A DNA stretch of 64,000 bases from Gammaproteobacteria bacterium (GCA_022823625.1 JAJEHQ010000019.1:1-64000); one strand, 5' to 3'; counted from the stretch's first letter, positions 11,091-19,284 are shown. The notes: generated by a model from the letters alone, not told the origin. Numbers and translations are program-made.

Positions 11091-11624
11091 ATGATGACTG
11101 ACAGCCAATTTGCAAGAGCTTTTGGAAAGTTGATTGCTTTCCTGGTAGTTCTGACAGTTGTATTGATTGCATTAGGTGCCATGATCGGGGGTTCAATCGA
11201 TGATAAGCTCAAGGCACAGACTGAAGAATATACGCAACGCATGGTGGACAGTCGAACAGAGCCAGTGGGTAAAATGAATGTCGGCGGCGATACGCAATCC
11301 ATGCCGGCTTCAGATTCTGGAACGACTACCGAAGCGGCTGCAGAAGTAACTCAGGTTGCGGTAGTTGATGAAAATCGCGGACAGGAAGTTTACGAAACAG
11401 CATGTTACATCTGCCACAACGTCGGGCTGACTGGCGCGCCGAAACCCGGTGATGCCGCCAATTGGAATCCAAGAATTCAAAAAGGTGTCGATATACTCTA
11501 CAACAACGCGATTCTTGGATATCAAGGCCAGTTTGGAATCATGCCTCCTAAAGGTGGTAATCTGTTGTTGACTGACGACGACGTGAGAGCTGCGGTTGAT
11601 TACCTGATTGAATTGGTTCAATAA
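11091..11624 (+). CDS. Membrane-anchored cytochrome c (c5-like)
   Basis: This 177-aa protein has one N-terminal membrane helix (about residues 13-33) that anchors it in the inner membrane facing the periplasm. A Ser/Thr/Ala-rich linker follows (about 55-95), then one cytochrome c domain. Heme attachment is at CYICH (105-109) and the probable axial methionine is in GIMPPKGG (Met151). The spacing fits cytochrome c5-type electron carriers, which donate to terminal oxidases or reductases. Two ATGs lie in tandem at 11091 and 11094. It is monocistronic, so its redox partner cannot be told from context. Confidence 0.9.
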   Translation: MMTDSQFARAFGKLIAFLVVLTVVLIALGAMIGGSIDDKLKAQTEEYTQRMVDSRTEPVGKMNVGGDTQSMPASDSGTTTEAAAEVTQVAVVDENRGQEVYETACYICHNVGLTGAPKPGDAANWNPRIQKGVDILYNNAILGYQGQFGIMPPKGGNLLLTDDDVRAAVDYLIELVQ

Positions 11625-11813
11625 TTGATCAGTTGGCATCTTTCTACTGTCTAATCAATCTTATCGACTGAAAACCCCCTGAAAGCGATTGGTTTGGTCA
11701 GAATTTATCTGGTTGTCGCCAGTTCTATCGGAGGAAATCAATTGCTCCAGTGACATTGTGCGAGTATTTGTGTAGCAATTTCGAATCTCCTTTCTGTACA
11801 TAATCTGTTTGAC

Positions 11814-11848
11814 GTTACCACGCTAATCCCAGTGTCGTGGTGACTTTT
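11814..11848 (+). terminator. Probable intrinsic terminator after the cytochrome c gene
   Basis: The inverted repeat GTTACCACG (11814-11822) and CGTGGTGAC (11836-11844) forms a nine-pair stem with one G-T pair, followed by TTTTC. It lies about 190 bp past the cytochrome stop, so a different upstream transcript is also possible. The rest of the 11625-12088 gap shows nothing recognisable. Confidence 0.45.
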
Positions 11849-12088
11849 CTGTCTCTAGTGATCAAAGATGACCGGTGTTTCGCAATTTGTTAGCTTAATT
11901 TGCAATTCAATTGATTCTCCGGGTCGAAATTGCAAATAGTCTTTTCGCATAGTAGCTTGAACACTTAGAAAACTTCGGGTAATAATAAAACGCAGTTAAT
12001 GTGTTGTAATCAGACTGATACACATATTAACGACCGAACAGACAAATCATTTCACACAAACCGTCCATACATTTTCAATATCTTCGCT

Positions 12089-12376
12089 ATGAGTCTTTCC
12101 AGATCTGACGTACAACTGATTGCATCACTTGCACACCTCGAAGTAGACGAGGAGATGCTTGACGTGTACGCTGCTGAGTTGTCAAACATTATGGAAATGG
12201 TGAGTGAGATGCAGGAGGTTGACACCGATGCCATCGAGCCAATGCCACATCCTCAGGATATTGAATTGCGACTCAGATCGGATGATGTTACTGAGCCGGA
12301 ACAGCGCGATGAATTGCAGGAAATCGCACCACAAACATCGGATGGGCTGTATCTGGTGCCGAAAGTTTTGGAGTGA
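12089..12376 (+). CDS. gatC: Glutamyl/aspartyl-tRNA amidotransferase subunit C
   Basis: GatC is the small stabilising subunit of GatCAB, which amidates Glu-tRNA(Gln) and Asp-tRNA(Asn) to correctly charged tRNAs. The 95-aa protein starts MSLSRSDVQLIASLAHLEVD and carries the family pattern: AHLEV near residue 15, an IMEMVSEMQEVDTD helix, PMPHPQ and the ending DGLYLVPKVLE. The frame is open upstream to 11999, but the ATG at 12089 fits the usual GatC length and N-terminus. gatA follows after 170 bp, an unusually wide gap for this operon. Confidence 0.93.
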   Translation: MSLSRSDVQLIASLAHLEVDEEMLDVYAAELSNIMEMVSEMQEVDTDAIEPMPHPQDIELRLRSDDVTEPEQRDELQEIAPQTSDGLYLVPKVLE

Positions 12377-12546
12377 ATTCGCATTTTGAAGTTGACGAGC
12401 TTTTGTTATTTTGCGTGTTGCCTCCAGCAGAAATACGACATCTCACCAAGAATAACTAATGCACTTCACCAAACATTGAACCAGGATTAGTCCACGTCAG
12501 TCAGCAGCCAAGTAGCTTGCGCCCCAGGTAATCGTTAACAATTGAA

Positions 12547-14007
12547 ATGATCCCAAGCAGTTCAGAACTGGTTCAACTGAGTCAAGCACTACAAAGTGAG
12601 GATATTTCCTCACTAGAACTGTGTGAGGAGTCATTTCGACGCATCAACGAGTGGAGCGAACTTAACGCTTTTATTTCACTTGATCAGGAAGGTGCTCTGG
12701 AATGTGCAGAGAGAATTGATCGAGAGCGTACTAAGGCAAAACTCGATCCACTGGCAGGAATTCCCTTGGCACACAAGGACCTCTTCTGCACGAAAGGGTT
12801 GTTGACTACGTGTGGCTCAAAAATACTGTCAAATTTCGTCGCGCCTTATGATGCAACGCTGGTTTCAAGACTCAAAGAGAAAAACACCATTTTGCTAGGT
12901 AAGACCAACATGGATGAATTCGCCATGGGGTCATCAAGTGAACACTCCTTTTACAATCCGGTTCGAAATCCCTGGGATACAACGCTGGTTCCTGGCGGTA
13001 GCTCTGGCGGTTCTGCGGCGGCGGTTGCCGCTGGATTGGTTCCGGCAGCAACCGGTACTGATACAGGCGGCTCAATTCGACAGCCGGCGGCTCTCTGTGG
13101 GATTACTGGTGTTAAACCGAGTTATGGGCGTGTGTCTCGATTCGGGATGGTCGCATTTGCGTCATCACTTGATCAGGCGGGTATATTCACCAGAAGTGCC
13201 AAGGATGCTGCAATGATGCTTGATGCGATTTGTGGATTTGATCCTAGAGACTCCACTTCGCTCGAAGTCGACCCGCCGAATTGCATGCGCGGGATCGAAG
13301 ATTCGCCACAGGAGTTGACAATTGGAGTGCCGGAAGAGTATTTCGCACAAGGATTAGACCCGGCTGTTGGTGAAATCATTCAAGCGGCGTTGTCAGAATT
13401 TGAATCACTTGGTGCAAGACTGATAAGCCTGCGTATGCCAAACAGTAAATCGGCGATACCCTGCTATTACGTTATTGCACCCGCTGAAGCATCATCGAAT
13501 TTGTCAAGATTCGATGGTGTTCGCTACGGCTATCGTAGTGATTCAGAACATGATCTTCGGGAAATGTACAAGAAAACTCGAAGCGAAGGATTCGGTTCTG
13601 AAGTTCAAAGGCGAATTATGACGGGCACTTATGTGTTGTCACATGGCTACTACGACGCTTACTACCTCAAAGCGCAAAAAGTGAGAAGACTAATATTCGA
13701 AGACTATAGCCGAGCTTTCGAAAAGTGTGATCTGATCATGGGACCTACAACCCCGACAACTGCATTCAAGATCGGGGCAAAAATGGATGATCCCGTACTG
13801 ATGTATTTAAATGACATTTACACAGCAGCAGTCAACCTCGCTGGTCTCCCAGCAATGTCTATTCCTGCTGGATTTGACAAGACCGGATTACCTGTTGGAT
13901 TGCACATGGTTGCACCATATTTACAAGAAGCCAAACTGCTTAGCGTTGCACACCTCTTTCAGCAGCATACTGATTTTCATCTCAAAGCTCCGGTGAAGGA
14001 ATCATGA
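12547..14007 (+). CDS. gatA: Glutamyl/aspartyl-tRNA amidotransferase subunit A
   Basis: GatA is the amidase that releases ammonia from glutamine for the GatB active site. At 486 aa it has the normal length, and the amidase-signature triad falls at family positions: Lys77 in AHKDLF, Ser152 in GGSSGGS and Ser176 in TDTGGSIRQP. The start MIPSSSELVQLS fits the family. The gene overlaps gatB by four bases (ATGA), implying coupled translation of the two catalytic subunits. Confidence 0.97.
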   Translation: MIPSSSELVQLSQALQSEDISSLELCEESFRRINEWSELNAFISLDQEGALECAERIDRERTKAKLDPLAGIPLAHKDLFCTKGLLTTCGSKILSNFVAPYDATLVSRLKEKNTILLGKTNMDEFAMGSSSEHSFYNPVRNPWDTTLVPGGSSGGSAAAVAAGLVPAATGTDTGGSIRQPAALCGITGVKPSYGRVSRFGMVAFASSLDQAGIFTRSAKDAAMMLDAICGFDPRDSTSLEVDPPNCMRGIEDSPQELTIGVPEEYFAQGLDPAVGEIIQAALSEFESLGARLISLRMPNSKSAIPCYYVIAPAEASSNLSRFDGVRYGYRSDSEHDLREMYKKTRSEGFGSEVQRRIMTGTYVLSHGYYDAYYLKAQKVRRLIFEDYSRAFEKCDLIMGPTTPTTAFKIGAKMDDPVLMYLNDIYTAAVNLAGLPAMSIPAGFDKTGLPVGLHMVAPYLQEAKLLSVAHLFQQHTDFHLKAPVKES

Positions 14008-15443
14008 CTCAGTGGGAAAGCGTCATCGGCCTTGAGGTACATATTCAACTGCAGTCGAAGAGCAAGATTTTTTCAGGTGCTTCAACTCAGTTTGGATCTG
14101 ATCCCAATGTGCAGGCCTGCCTGATTGATGTCGCACTTCCCGGTGTACTACCTGTCTGCAATTTTGAAGCAGTTCGTATGGCGGTGGTTTTTGGCCTGGC
14201 AGTCGGTGCAAAAATCAATCGTAGATCGATTTTCGAGAGAAAGAACTATTTCTATCCAGATCTGCCAAAAGGTTATCAGATCAGTCAATACGAAATTCCT
14301 ATCGTTTCAGGCGGGTCGATAGAGACAGAAGTCGATGGCGAGGTACGAGTGGTTGGCCTCACACGTGCACATCTTGAAGAGGACGCTGGAAAGTCACTGC
14401 ATGATCAATTTAGCGATGCGACAGGTATAGATCTGAATCGGGCAGGGACACCGTTATTGGAGATCGTGTCTGAACCAGACATTCGATCAGCGGCGCAAGC
14501 TGCTGACTACATGCGAAAGTTACACAGTCTTGTGACTTACTTGGGAATTTGCGATGGTAATATGCAGGAAGGTTCACTTCGTTGTGACGCGAATGTTTCA
14601 GTGCGACCCATTGGACAGAAAAAGCTGGGCACGAGAACCGAACTTAAGAATATCAACTCTTTCCGCTTTGTGGAAAAGGGTATCGAAGTTGAAATCGACC
14701 GTCAGATAGAAGTGTTGGAATCTGGCGGTAAGATTGTTCAGGAGACTCGCCTTTACGATTCAAAGCGCAACATTACCCGGTCCATGCGAGGAAAGGAAGA
14801 CGCCCAGGATTATCGTTATTTCCCCGATCCAGATTTACCACCTCTAGTCGTATCGGATGACTTTATCCGAGAGGTGCAGCGAGAACTTCCAGAACTGCCA
14901 AATGAAAGGAAAAACAGATTTGAGAATGAACTTGGTCTAACAACAGCGGACGCGGTTCAGTTAACGCAGTCGCGTGAGGTTGCGGACTACTTCGAAGTGG
15001 CTTTACGACAGTCTCCGGATAATGCAAAAGGTGTTGCGAATTGGATAAATGTTGAACTGGCAAGTTACTTGAACAAATCTGGTTTGAATATTCAAAATTC
15101 CAAGGTTAGTGCAGAAACGCTAGGGGAGTTGGTAGCTAAGGTTTCCGATGGAACGATTTCTGGTGCAGGAGGAAAGACGCTGTTGCAGGAATTGTGGGAT
15201 GATCCACGACAATCAGTCGACGCCATCATCGAAGCAAAAGGCCTTAGGCAGATGGATGACTCGGCAGAACTCGAGAAACTTGTTGAACAGGTAATGGCAG
15301 AGAACCCAGACCAGACTCAGAAAATACAAGATGGAAATCACAAAGTTCTTGGATTTTTGGTCGGTCAGGTTATGAAGTTGTCGGAAGGTCAGGCAAATCC
15401 TAAATCAGTCAGTGATTTACTGAAACATAAACTGGGTATCTGA
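14004..15443 (+). CDS. gatB: Glutamyl/aspartyl-tRNA amidotransferase subunit B
   Basis: GatB binds the misacylated tRNA, phosphorylates its side chain with ATP and transfers ammonia received from GatA. The 479-aa protein starts MTQWESVIGLEVHIQL and includes the conserved FYPDLPKGYQISQY and HLEEDAGKS segments. MQEGSLRCDANVS and EDAQDYRYFPDPDLPP also match the family. The C-terminal helical tail (YqeY-like, about 400-479) contacts tRNA. It overlaps gatA and ends the gatCAB set. Confidence 0.97.
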   Translation: MTQWESVIGLEVHIQLQSKSKIFSGASTQFGSDPNVQACLIDVALPGVLPVCNFEAVRMAVVFGLAVGAKINRRSIFERKNYFYPDLPKGYQISQYEIPIVSGGSIETEVDGEVRVVGLTRAHLEEDAGKSLHDQFSDATGIDLNRAGTPLLEIVSEPDIRSAAQAADYMRKLHSLVTYLGICDGNMQEGSLRCDANVSVRPIGQKKLGTRTELKNINSFRFVEKGIEVEIDRQIEVLESGGKIVQETRLYDSKRNITRSMRGKEDAQDYRYFPDPDLPPLVVSDDFIREVQRELPELPNERKNRFENELGLTTADAVQLTQSREVADYFEVALRQSPDNAKGVANWINVELASYLNKSGLNIQNSKVSAETLGELVAKVSDGTISGAGGKTLLQELWDDPRQSVDAIIEAKGLRQMDDSAELEKLVEQVMAENPDQTQKIQDGNHKVLGFLVGQVMKLSEGQANPKSVSDLLKHKLGI

Positions 15444-15504
15444 TTGAATTTGTCTCAGGACCAAAATTAAAATGCAGTTAATTTACAACGAGTAAGTGAA
15501 CAAA

Positions 15505-16446
15505 ATGAGTGACGCAGCGATTACAGGAATAAACAAGGACTCGATGGGGTATGAATCTACATACGCTGGGGCTCTTAGTTTTCTGAGGCGTCCTTATTCA
15601 AAAGATGTCAATGCGCATGATCTGATCGTGAGTGGCGTGCCATACGACCTGGCAGTAACCAACCGTCCTGGCGCTCGTTTCGGGCCGCGTGGCATTCGGG
15701 CCGCTTCTGCACAAATCGCCTGGGATGGAAGCAATTGGCCATGGGCCAGCAATCCATTCAAGCATCAGAAGGTATGTGATTACGGCGACTGTTGGGTTGA
15801 TCATGGCTATCCAGATATGATTCCTGATCAGATCCAGGAGCACACGCGACACATAATTTCTGGTGGAGCCAAGTCCATAATCATGGGTGGCGACCACTTT
15901 ATTACGTATCCGATTCTGAAAGCGATGAATGAAGTGCACGGACCAGTTTCTATAGTGCATTTTGATGCACATTCAGACACTTGGGAAGAGCCGGATGAAC
16001 GTATTGATCACGGCACTATGTTTTTTCATGCCGCTCGCAATGGTCTGGTTGTTCCTGAAAAATCGGTACAGATTGGTATGCGCACCTGGAATCCCGAATC
16101 TCATGGTTTCAACGTCATGGATGCCAATTTCGTTCACCGCAACGGTGTCGATGCAGTGATTGAAGAAACTCTTCGCATCGTTGGGACGAACAAGGCTTAT
16201 CTGACATTTGATATCGACTGTTTGGATCCGTCATATGCCCCAGGAACTGGAACACCTGTTGTTGGTGGTTTATCGACTTGGCAGGCACAATCCATTATCC
16301 GAGGGCTCGGGGAAATTGAATTTGTCGGTATGGATTTGGTTGAAGTTGCACCAGCTTACGATGTTGGAGAAATTACTTCACTTGCTGGGGCAAGTATAAT
16401 TTTGGACTTCATATGCTTGCTTGCTTCTCAGTTGGAGCACCGTTGA
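15505..16446 (+). CDS. speB: Agmatinase / ureohydrolase family enzyme
   Basis: This is an arginase-superfamily enzyme that most likely hydrolyses agmatine to putrescine and urea. The binuclear manganese ligands are visible: GGDHFITYP (about residue 127), HFDAHSDTW (about 152) and DIDCLDPSYAPGTGTP (about 235). The 313-aa length and the N-terminal GARFGPRGIR segment favour agmatinase over arginase, but guanidinobutyrase-type paralogues look the same, so the substrate is not proven. ATG 15505 is preferred; an in-frame GTG lies three codons upstream. It sits 61 bp downstream of gatB and before tRNA-Arg. Confidence 0.88.
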   Translation: MSDAAITGINKDSMGYESTYAGALSFLRRPYSKDVNAHDLIVSGVPYDLAVTNRPGARFGPRGIRAASAQIAWDGSNWPWASNPFKHQKVCDYGDCWVDHGYPDMIPDQIQEHTRHIISGGAKSIIMGGDHFITYPILKAMNEVHGPVSIVHFDAHSDTWEEPDERIDHGTMFFHAARNGLVVPEKSVQIGMRTWNPESHGFNVMDANFVHRNGVDAVIEETLRIVGTNKAYLTFDIDCLDPSYAPGTGTPVVGGLSTWQAQSIIRGLGEIEFVGMDLVEVAPAYDVGEITSLAGASIILDFICLLASQLEHR

Positions 16447-16504
16447 ATATCAGAATTCAGCATAGCTTCTTCAGTCAGTAAAAAATAGAAATTAGGATAC
16501 CTAA

Positions 16505-16582
16505 GCGCCCGTAGCTCAGTTGGATTAGAGTACCAGGCTTCGAACCTGGGTGTCGGGGGTTCGAGTCCCTCCGGGCGTGCCA
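16505..16582 (+). tRNA. tRNA-Arg (anticodon TCG)
   Basis: The 78-nt sequence folds as a complete cloverleaf. The acceptor stem is GCGCCCG with CGGGCGT (one G-T pair) and the D arm is GCTC/GAGT. The anticodon arm is CCAGG-CTTCGAA-CCTGG, giving anticodon TCG, and the T arm contains TTCGAGT. The encoded 3' end is CCA. It reads CGA arginine codons. A T-run (ACTTTTTCC) just beyond may aid termination. It marks the left side of the accessory segment. Confidence 0.95.
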
Positions 16583-16740
16583 ACTTTTTCCTAGTCAATT
16601 GCGTGAGATCCCGCATCTCAATCTCACCTGTTCAGAAGTATCGAATTTATTCTTTCTGAAAAACTGAAAGCAAGTTGAGTTGCTATTCTGCTATCCACCG
16701 CGGATAGGGTTCGCTGAAAAGAACTGAAGTAGAACTTGTT

Positions 16741-16748
16741 GAATTTTA
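16741..16748 (+). repeat. Left 8-bp target-site duplication of the IS1595 element
   Basis: GAATTTTA immediately precedes the left terminal repeat and is repeated exactly at 19173-19180 after the right terminal repeat. Eight base pairs is the duplication length typical of IS1595-family insertions. Confidence 0.92.
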
Positions 16749-16772
16749 GGGAATTATATATTTAAGTTGACA
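16749..16772 (+). repeat. Left terminal inverted repeat
   Basis: 24 bp identical to the reverse complement of 19149-19172. Its inner end contains TTGACA (16767-16772), directly followed by TATAAT (16773-16778). A promoter part may therefore be embedded in the transposon end, although the two hexamers are adjacent and so cannot belong to one sigma-70 promoter. Confidence 0.92.
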
Positions 16773-16777
16773 TATAA

Positions 16778-16798
16778 TCGCTGGTGATTTTCCAGCGA
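16778..16798. promoter_or_regulatory. Hairpin/palindrome upstream of the passenger genes
   Basis: TCGCTGG (16778-16784) and CCAGCGA (16792-16798) form a perfect seven-pair inverted repeat with a 7-nt loop, about 20 bp before the methyltransferase ATG. It could be an operator controlling the cargo or an RNA hairpin limiting read-in from outside the element. There is no T-run, so an intrinsic terminator is unlikely. Confidence 0.45.
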
Positions 16799-16818
16799 TG
16801 TGTTAACATAATGATGTA

Positions 16819-17400
16819 ATGGCAAAAATGGAACTGCAAACCCGAATACAGAATTACTGTACTGAAACTGGCTATCCCAACGGTTTGTACGTTGGCGGTG
16901 ATGGCAGAATGCTTGGAATCTGGGTCATGGGCAATTCATATCAGGTTCAGTCTGGCTATTACGGCGGCTATCCGCATGGATACCTCAAAAGAGTAAAGGC
17001 CCTGTTTCCTGACAAAGAAAATGTGCTGCATATCTTTTCCGGCAAGGTTGATTTGGGCGCACTGCCAGGCGATACGGTTGACATAGACGAATCATTAGAG
17101 CCGACCTACTGTGATGATGTTCAGGATTTATCGACTGTGCCAGTTGGCAATTACGATCTCATACTTGCTGATCCGCCATACTCGGTTGAGGATGCAGAGC
17201 ACTACAAGCCGACAATGGTAAAACGGAATAAGGTCATGCGTGCATTGGGTCAGAAGGCGAAGAAAGGAACTCATGTTGTCTGGCTCGATCAGGTGCTGCC
17301 AATGTATCGAAAAGATCAATGGGATATGGTCGGCATCATCGGCATGGTGAAAAGCACCAATCACCGCTTTCGGGTGATTACGATCTTTGAAAAGACATAA
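16819..17400 (+). CDS. DNA methyltransferase-like passenger protein
   Basis: This 193-aa protein contains a Rossmann-type methyltransferase core. A motif I-like VLHIFSGKVDLG spans about residues 69-80, an acidic TVDID at 86-90 may bind the SAM ribose, and the catalytic motif IV LADPPY at 116-121 is typical of amino-group (N6-adenine or N4-cytosine) DNA methyltransferases. The N-terminal part (GIWVMGNSYQ, YYGGYPHGYL) resembles small phage-type methyltransferases. There is no obvious separate target-recognition domain. It is the first cargo gene and overlaps the next gene by one base (TAATG), so the two are probably coupled. Confidence 0.75.
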   Translation: MAKMELQTRIQNYCTETGYPNGLYVGGDGRMLGIWVMGNSYQVQSGYYGGYPHGYLKRVKALFPDKENVLHIFSGKVDLGALPGDTVDIDESLEPTYCDDVQDLSTVPVGNYDLILADPPYSVEDAEHYKPTMVKRNKVMRALGQKAKKGTHVVWLDQVLPMYRKDQWDMVGIIGMVKSTNHRFRVITIFEKT

Positions 17401-17870
17401 TGCAACCTTTACGCCTGGGCGTTGTCTACAAACTGGATTTGACGGATAAGATCAGATTCGGCCCGATAAAGAAACAGATACTTTACGAGCGGTTTACAGA
17501 TGGTCGCATATCAGGTCTGTTAGCTGAGGATTTGGCTAACTCGCTGTATAACAACCTGATGAAATCGCCAACGGAACGATCCAGTTATGACATCATGGAC
17601 GATAACGGTCATCGGTATGAATGCCGAACCATCACGCCAAGAGGTGCGAATCTGATACCATCAAACCAAATCGGAAAGGGAAGGCAATACGATGCAGAAG
17701 CTCATCATAAGAAAGTTGACAGTCTGCATGCCTATATCTTCACGGATATAAGGCATTCGCCAATTTTCTATATCGTGGCTATCCCTGTTGAACAATTAGG
17801 AGGTGCAAAGAACATCACAACAAAACAATTTGACCTGCTGGTTTCTGAAATGGAAGAAATCAGCCTTTAA
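17400..17870 (+). CDS. Putative restriction endonuclease, IS passenger
   Basis: I do not recognise a named family for this 156-aa protein. It is translationally coupled to the methyltransferase gene (one-base overlap), the arrangement expected of a compact restriction-modification pair. The segment SYDIMDDNG followed by YECRTITPRG (residues about 62-82) resembles a PD-(D/E)XK core with Asp64, Asp67/68 and Glu74, Arg76 replacing the usual Lys. A predicted strand (FYIVAIPV, 123-130) follows. Endonuclease function is an inference from context and this weak motif; a regulatory or other DNA-binding role is possible. Confidence 0.5.
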   Translation: MQPLRLGVVYKLDLTDKIRFGPIKKQILYERFTDGRISGLLAEDLANSLYNNLMKSPTERSSYDIMDDNGHRYECRTITPRGANLIPSNQIGKGRQYDAEAHHKKVDSLHAYIFTDIRHSPIFYIVAIPVEQLGGAKNITTKQFDLLVSEMEEISL

Positions 17871-17895
17871 CCACTGTTATGCAAGAGGAAACTAA

Positions 17896-18147
17896 ATGAA
17901 GAAAAACGAATTAAACGGAAGCGTCGATCTGCTGGCGAAAGCCATGCGGGACGTATTCACCGAATCAATGCAAGGTGTTCGTGAGGGAGTTCAGGAAGAT
18001 ATGAAAGTCCTTGAAGAAGGCTTAAAAGAAGAAATCAGGACTGTAAACGACACCACAAATCAGAACATGCAGGCACAGTTTGCTACACAGCAGAAAGAAA
18101 TCGGCAAGATTAAATCGAGTGTAGACAAACTGGCTAAGCGCGTTTAA
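17896..18147 (+). CDS. Small coiled-coil passenger protein
   Basis: This 83-aa, highly charged protein is predicted to be helical throughout (MRDVFTESMQGVREGVQEDM, then EEGLKEEIRTVNDTTNQ) with a heptad-like KIKSSVDKLAKRV end. The ATG at 17896 is preceded by AGAGGAAAC, a good ribosome-binding site, 25 bp after the endonuclease-like gene. Its 3' end overlaps the convergent transposase gene by 14 bp. Function is unknown; it may be an accessory or structural partner of the cargo or of transposition. Confidence 0.6.
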   Translation: MKKNELNGSVDLLAKAMRDVFTESMQGVREGVQEDMKVLEEGLKEEIRTVNDTTNQNMQAQFATQQKEIGKIKSSVDKLAKRV

Positions 18148-19093
18148 TCAAGTCCTTATACATCAATCTCTTTCCGGCCGTCATTGCAACCAAGTGCATC
18201 ATCTGATCAGCGGTGTCCATGCCCCTTACCCCATGACGGCCGGAAAACTCATTCACGTACCTTTGCAGATGTTTGACTGACATTCGGTGATATACGCCGG
18301 TGTGTCCACGCTTCATCATCGACCAAAACGATTCCACTCCGTTTGTGTGCGCCTGATCACGCACATACTCACCGACACTATGCTTGACTGATTCATGGTC
18401 GAACGGCATGCCTTCGTATGCCGCCGCATCATCGGTGTAGACTTTTGCGCTTGGATCAGTGTTTTTGGCAATGAAACCCTGAAGCGTATCTTTATCGGTT
18501 GACTCAACAACCTTTGCCCTGACTTCCTTTGTATCTCGGTCTTTGATTCCGACAACAGCAGTCTTGCCAGCAGTGCCGCGACCCAAATGCGCCAGCTCTT
18601 TGCGCTTCTTGTTGCTCATGTTCTTGCGCTTTCCGCCCATGTAGGTTTCGTCAACTTCAACCGGTCCAGCCATCAGCTCTTCAATACCGCTCAATTCCCA
18701 TGAATCACGCAGACGGTGAAGCATATACCAGGCTGTTTTCTGAGTGACTTTAATGTCTCGATGCAGCTTCATGCTTGAAACGCCTTTGAGGTTGGTGACA
18801 AACAGGTAAACGGCAAATGCCCATTTGCGCAACGGAACCCGAGACTTTTCGATTGTCGTTCCAGTGCGGACGCTGAAATAACTGCGACAGTCTGAACACC
18901 AATAAGGCATTGTCTTGTGGACAGCCTCTTTCGTTCGTTTAGACCCGCAATGCCCACAGACCCGGCCATCTGACCAATACACGGCTTCAAACCATTCGAC
19001 AGCCGATTGTTCGTCTGGGAACATATCGGTTAATTCGATCAGCGATATGCCCTTTCGATAACTTCTGCCTGGTGCTTTCTTAGTCATTTTCAA
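18134..19093 (-). CDS. IS1595-family transposase
   Basis: A full-length 319-aa transposase. The N-terminus has the conserved RKGISLIELTDMFPDEQSA start. A zinc ribbon follows (CGHCGS near residue 47 and CSDCRS near 66), then a helix-turn-helix region. The DDE/N-type catalytic domain (ISXO2-like) has VDETYMGGK (first Asp, about residue 149), YTDDAAAYEG (second Asp, about 220) and HTNGVESFWSMMKRG (third position, about 250). No frameshift or stop interrupts it. It reads toward the passenger genes and shares 14 bp with the end of the coiled-coil gene. Confidence 0.95.
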   Translation of the reverse strand: MKMTKKAPGRSYRKGISLIELTDMFPDEQSAVEWFEAVYWSDGRVCGHCGSKRTKEAVHKTMPYWCSDCRSYFSVRTGTTIEKSRVPLRKWAFAVYLFVTNLKGVSSMKLHRDIKVTQKTAWYMLHRLRDSWELSGIEELMAGPVEVDETYMGGKRKNMSNKKRKELAHLGRGTAGKTAVVGIKDRDTKEVRAKVVESTDKDTLQGFIAKNTDPSAKVYTDDAAAYEGMPFDHESVKHSVGEYVRDQAHTNGVESFWSMMKRGHTGVYHRMSVKHLQRYVNEFSGRHGVRGMDTADQMMHLVAMTAGKRLMYKDLIKRA

Positions 19094-19148
19094 ATCCTCA
19101 ATAATCTTCTACTGTCTTGTTAGAAAGTATAATCGATTTTCAATGATT

Positions 19149-19172
19149 TGTCAACTTAAATATATAATTCCC
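19149..19172 (-). repeat. Right terminal inverted repeat
   Basis: 24 bp, an exact inverted copy of 16749-16772. It lies 55 bp upstream of the transposase start, so the transposase promoter must lie in or next to this end. Confidence 0.92.
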
Positions 19173-19180
19173 GAATTTTA
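19173..19180 (+). repeat. Right 8-bp target-site duplication
   Basis: GAATTTTA, identical to 16741-16748, directly adjoining the right terminal repeat. Confidence 0.92.
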
Positions 19181-19284
19181 TATCTGGGAAAGGACTTTAA
19201 TTTTTAAGTCTAACGCAAAATGCCAATTAATATCAATATGATAAAAACCAATCTGTGATATGAGTTGCATGTTGAAAGCAATTC

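Larger units (their letters stand above)
16749..19172. mobile_element. Intact IS1595-family element carrying a methyltransferase and putative endonuclease
   Basis: This 2,424-bp element is bounded by perfect 24-bp inverted repeats (16749-16772 and 19149-19172, starting GGGAATTATATATTTAAGTT) and flanked by the 8-bp duplication GAATTTTA. Three passenger genes are on the plus strand (methyltransferase, putative endonuclease, coiled-coil protein); the transposase is convergent on the minus strand. The transposase frame is intact and both ends are identical, so the insertion looks recent or still functional. Passenger genes are known in some IS1595-family members. This particular cargo resembles a minimal restriction-modification module; that reading is inference. 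Confidence 0.92.

Noticed and set aside
10864-11094. 76-codon plus-strand frame before the cytochrome c gene
   Set aside because: GTG start, composition unlike genes here, and it runs into the cytochrome ribosome-binding region.
16428-16616. Minus-strand frame containing ARPEGLEPPTPRFEAW
   Set aside because: It is the antisense of tRNA-Arg; this translation is a well-known false protein recurring in databases.
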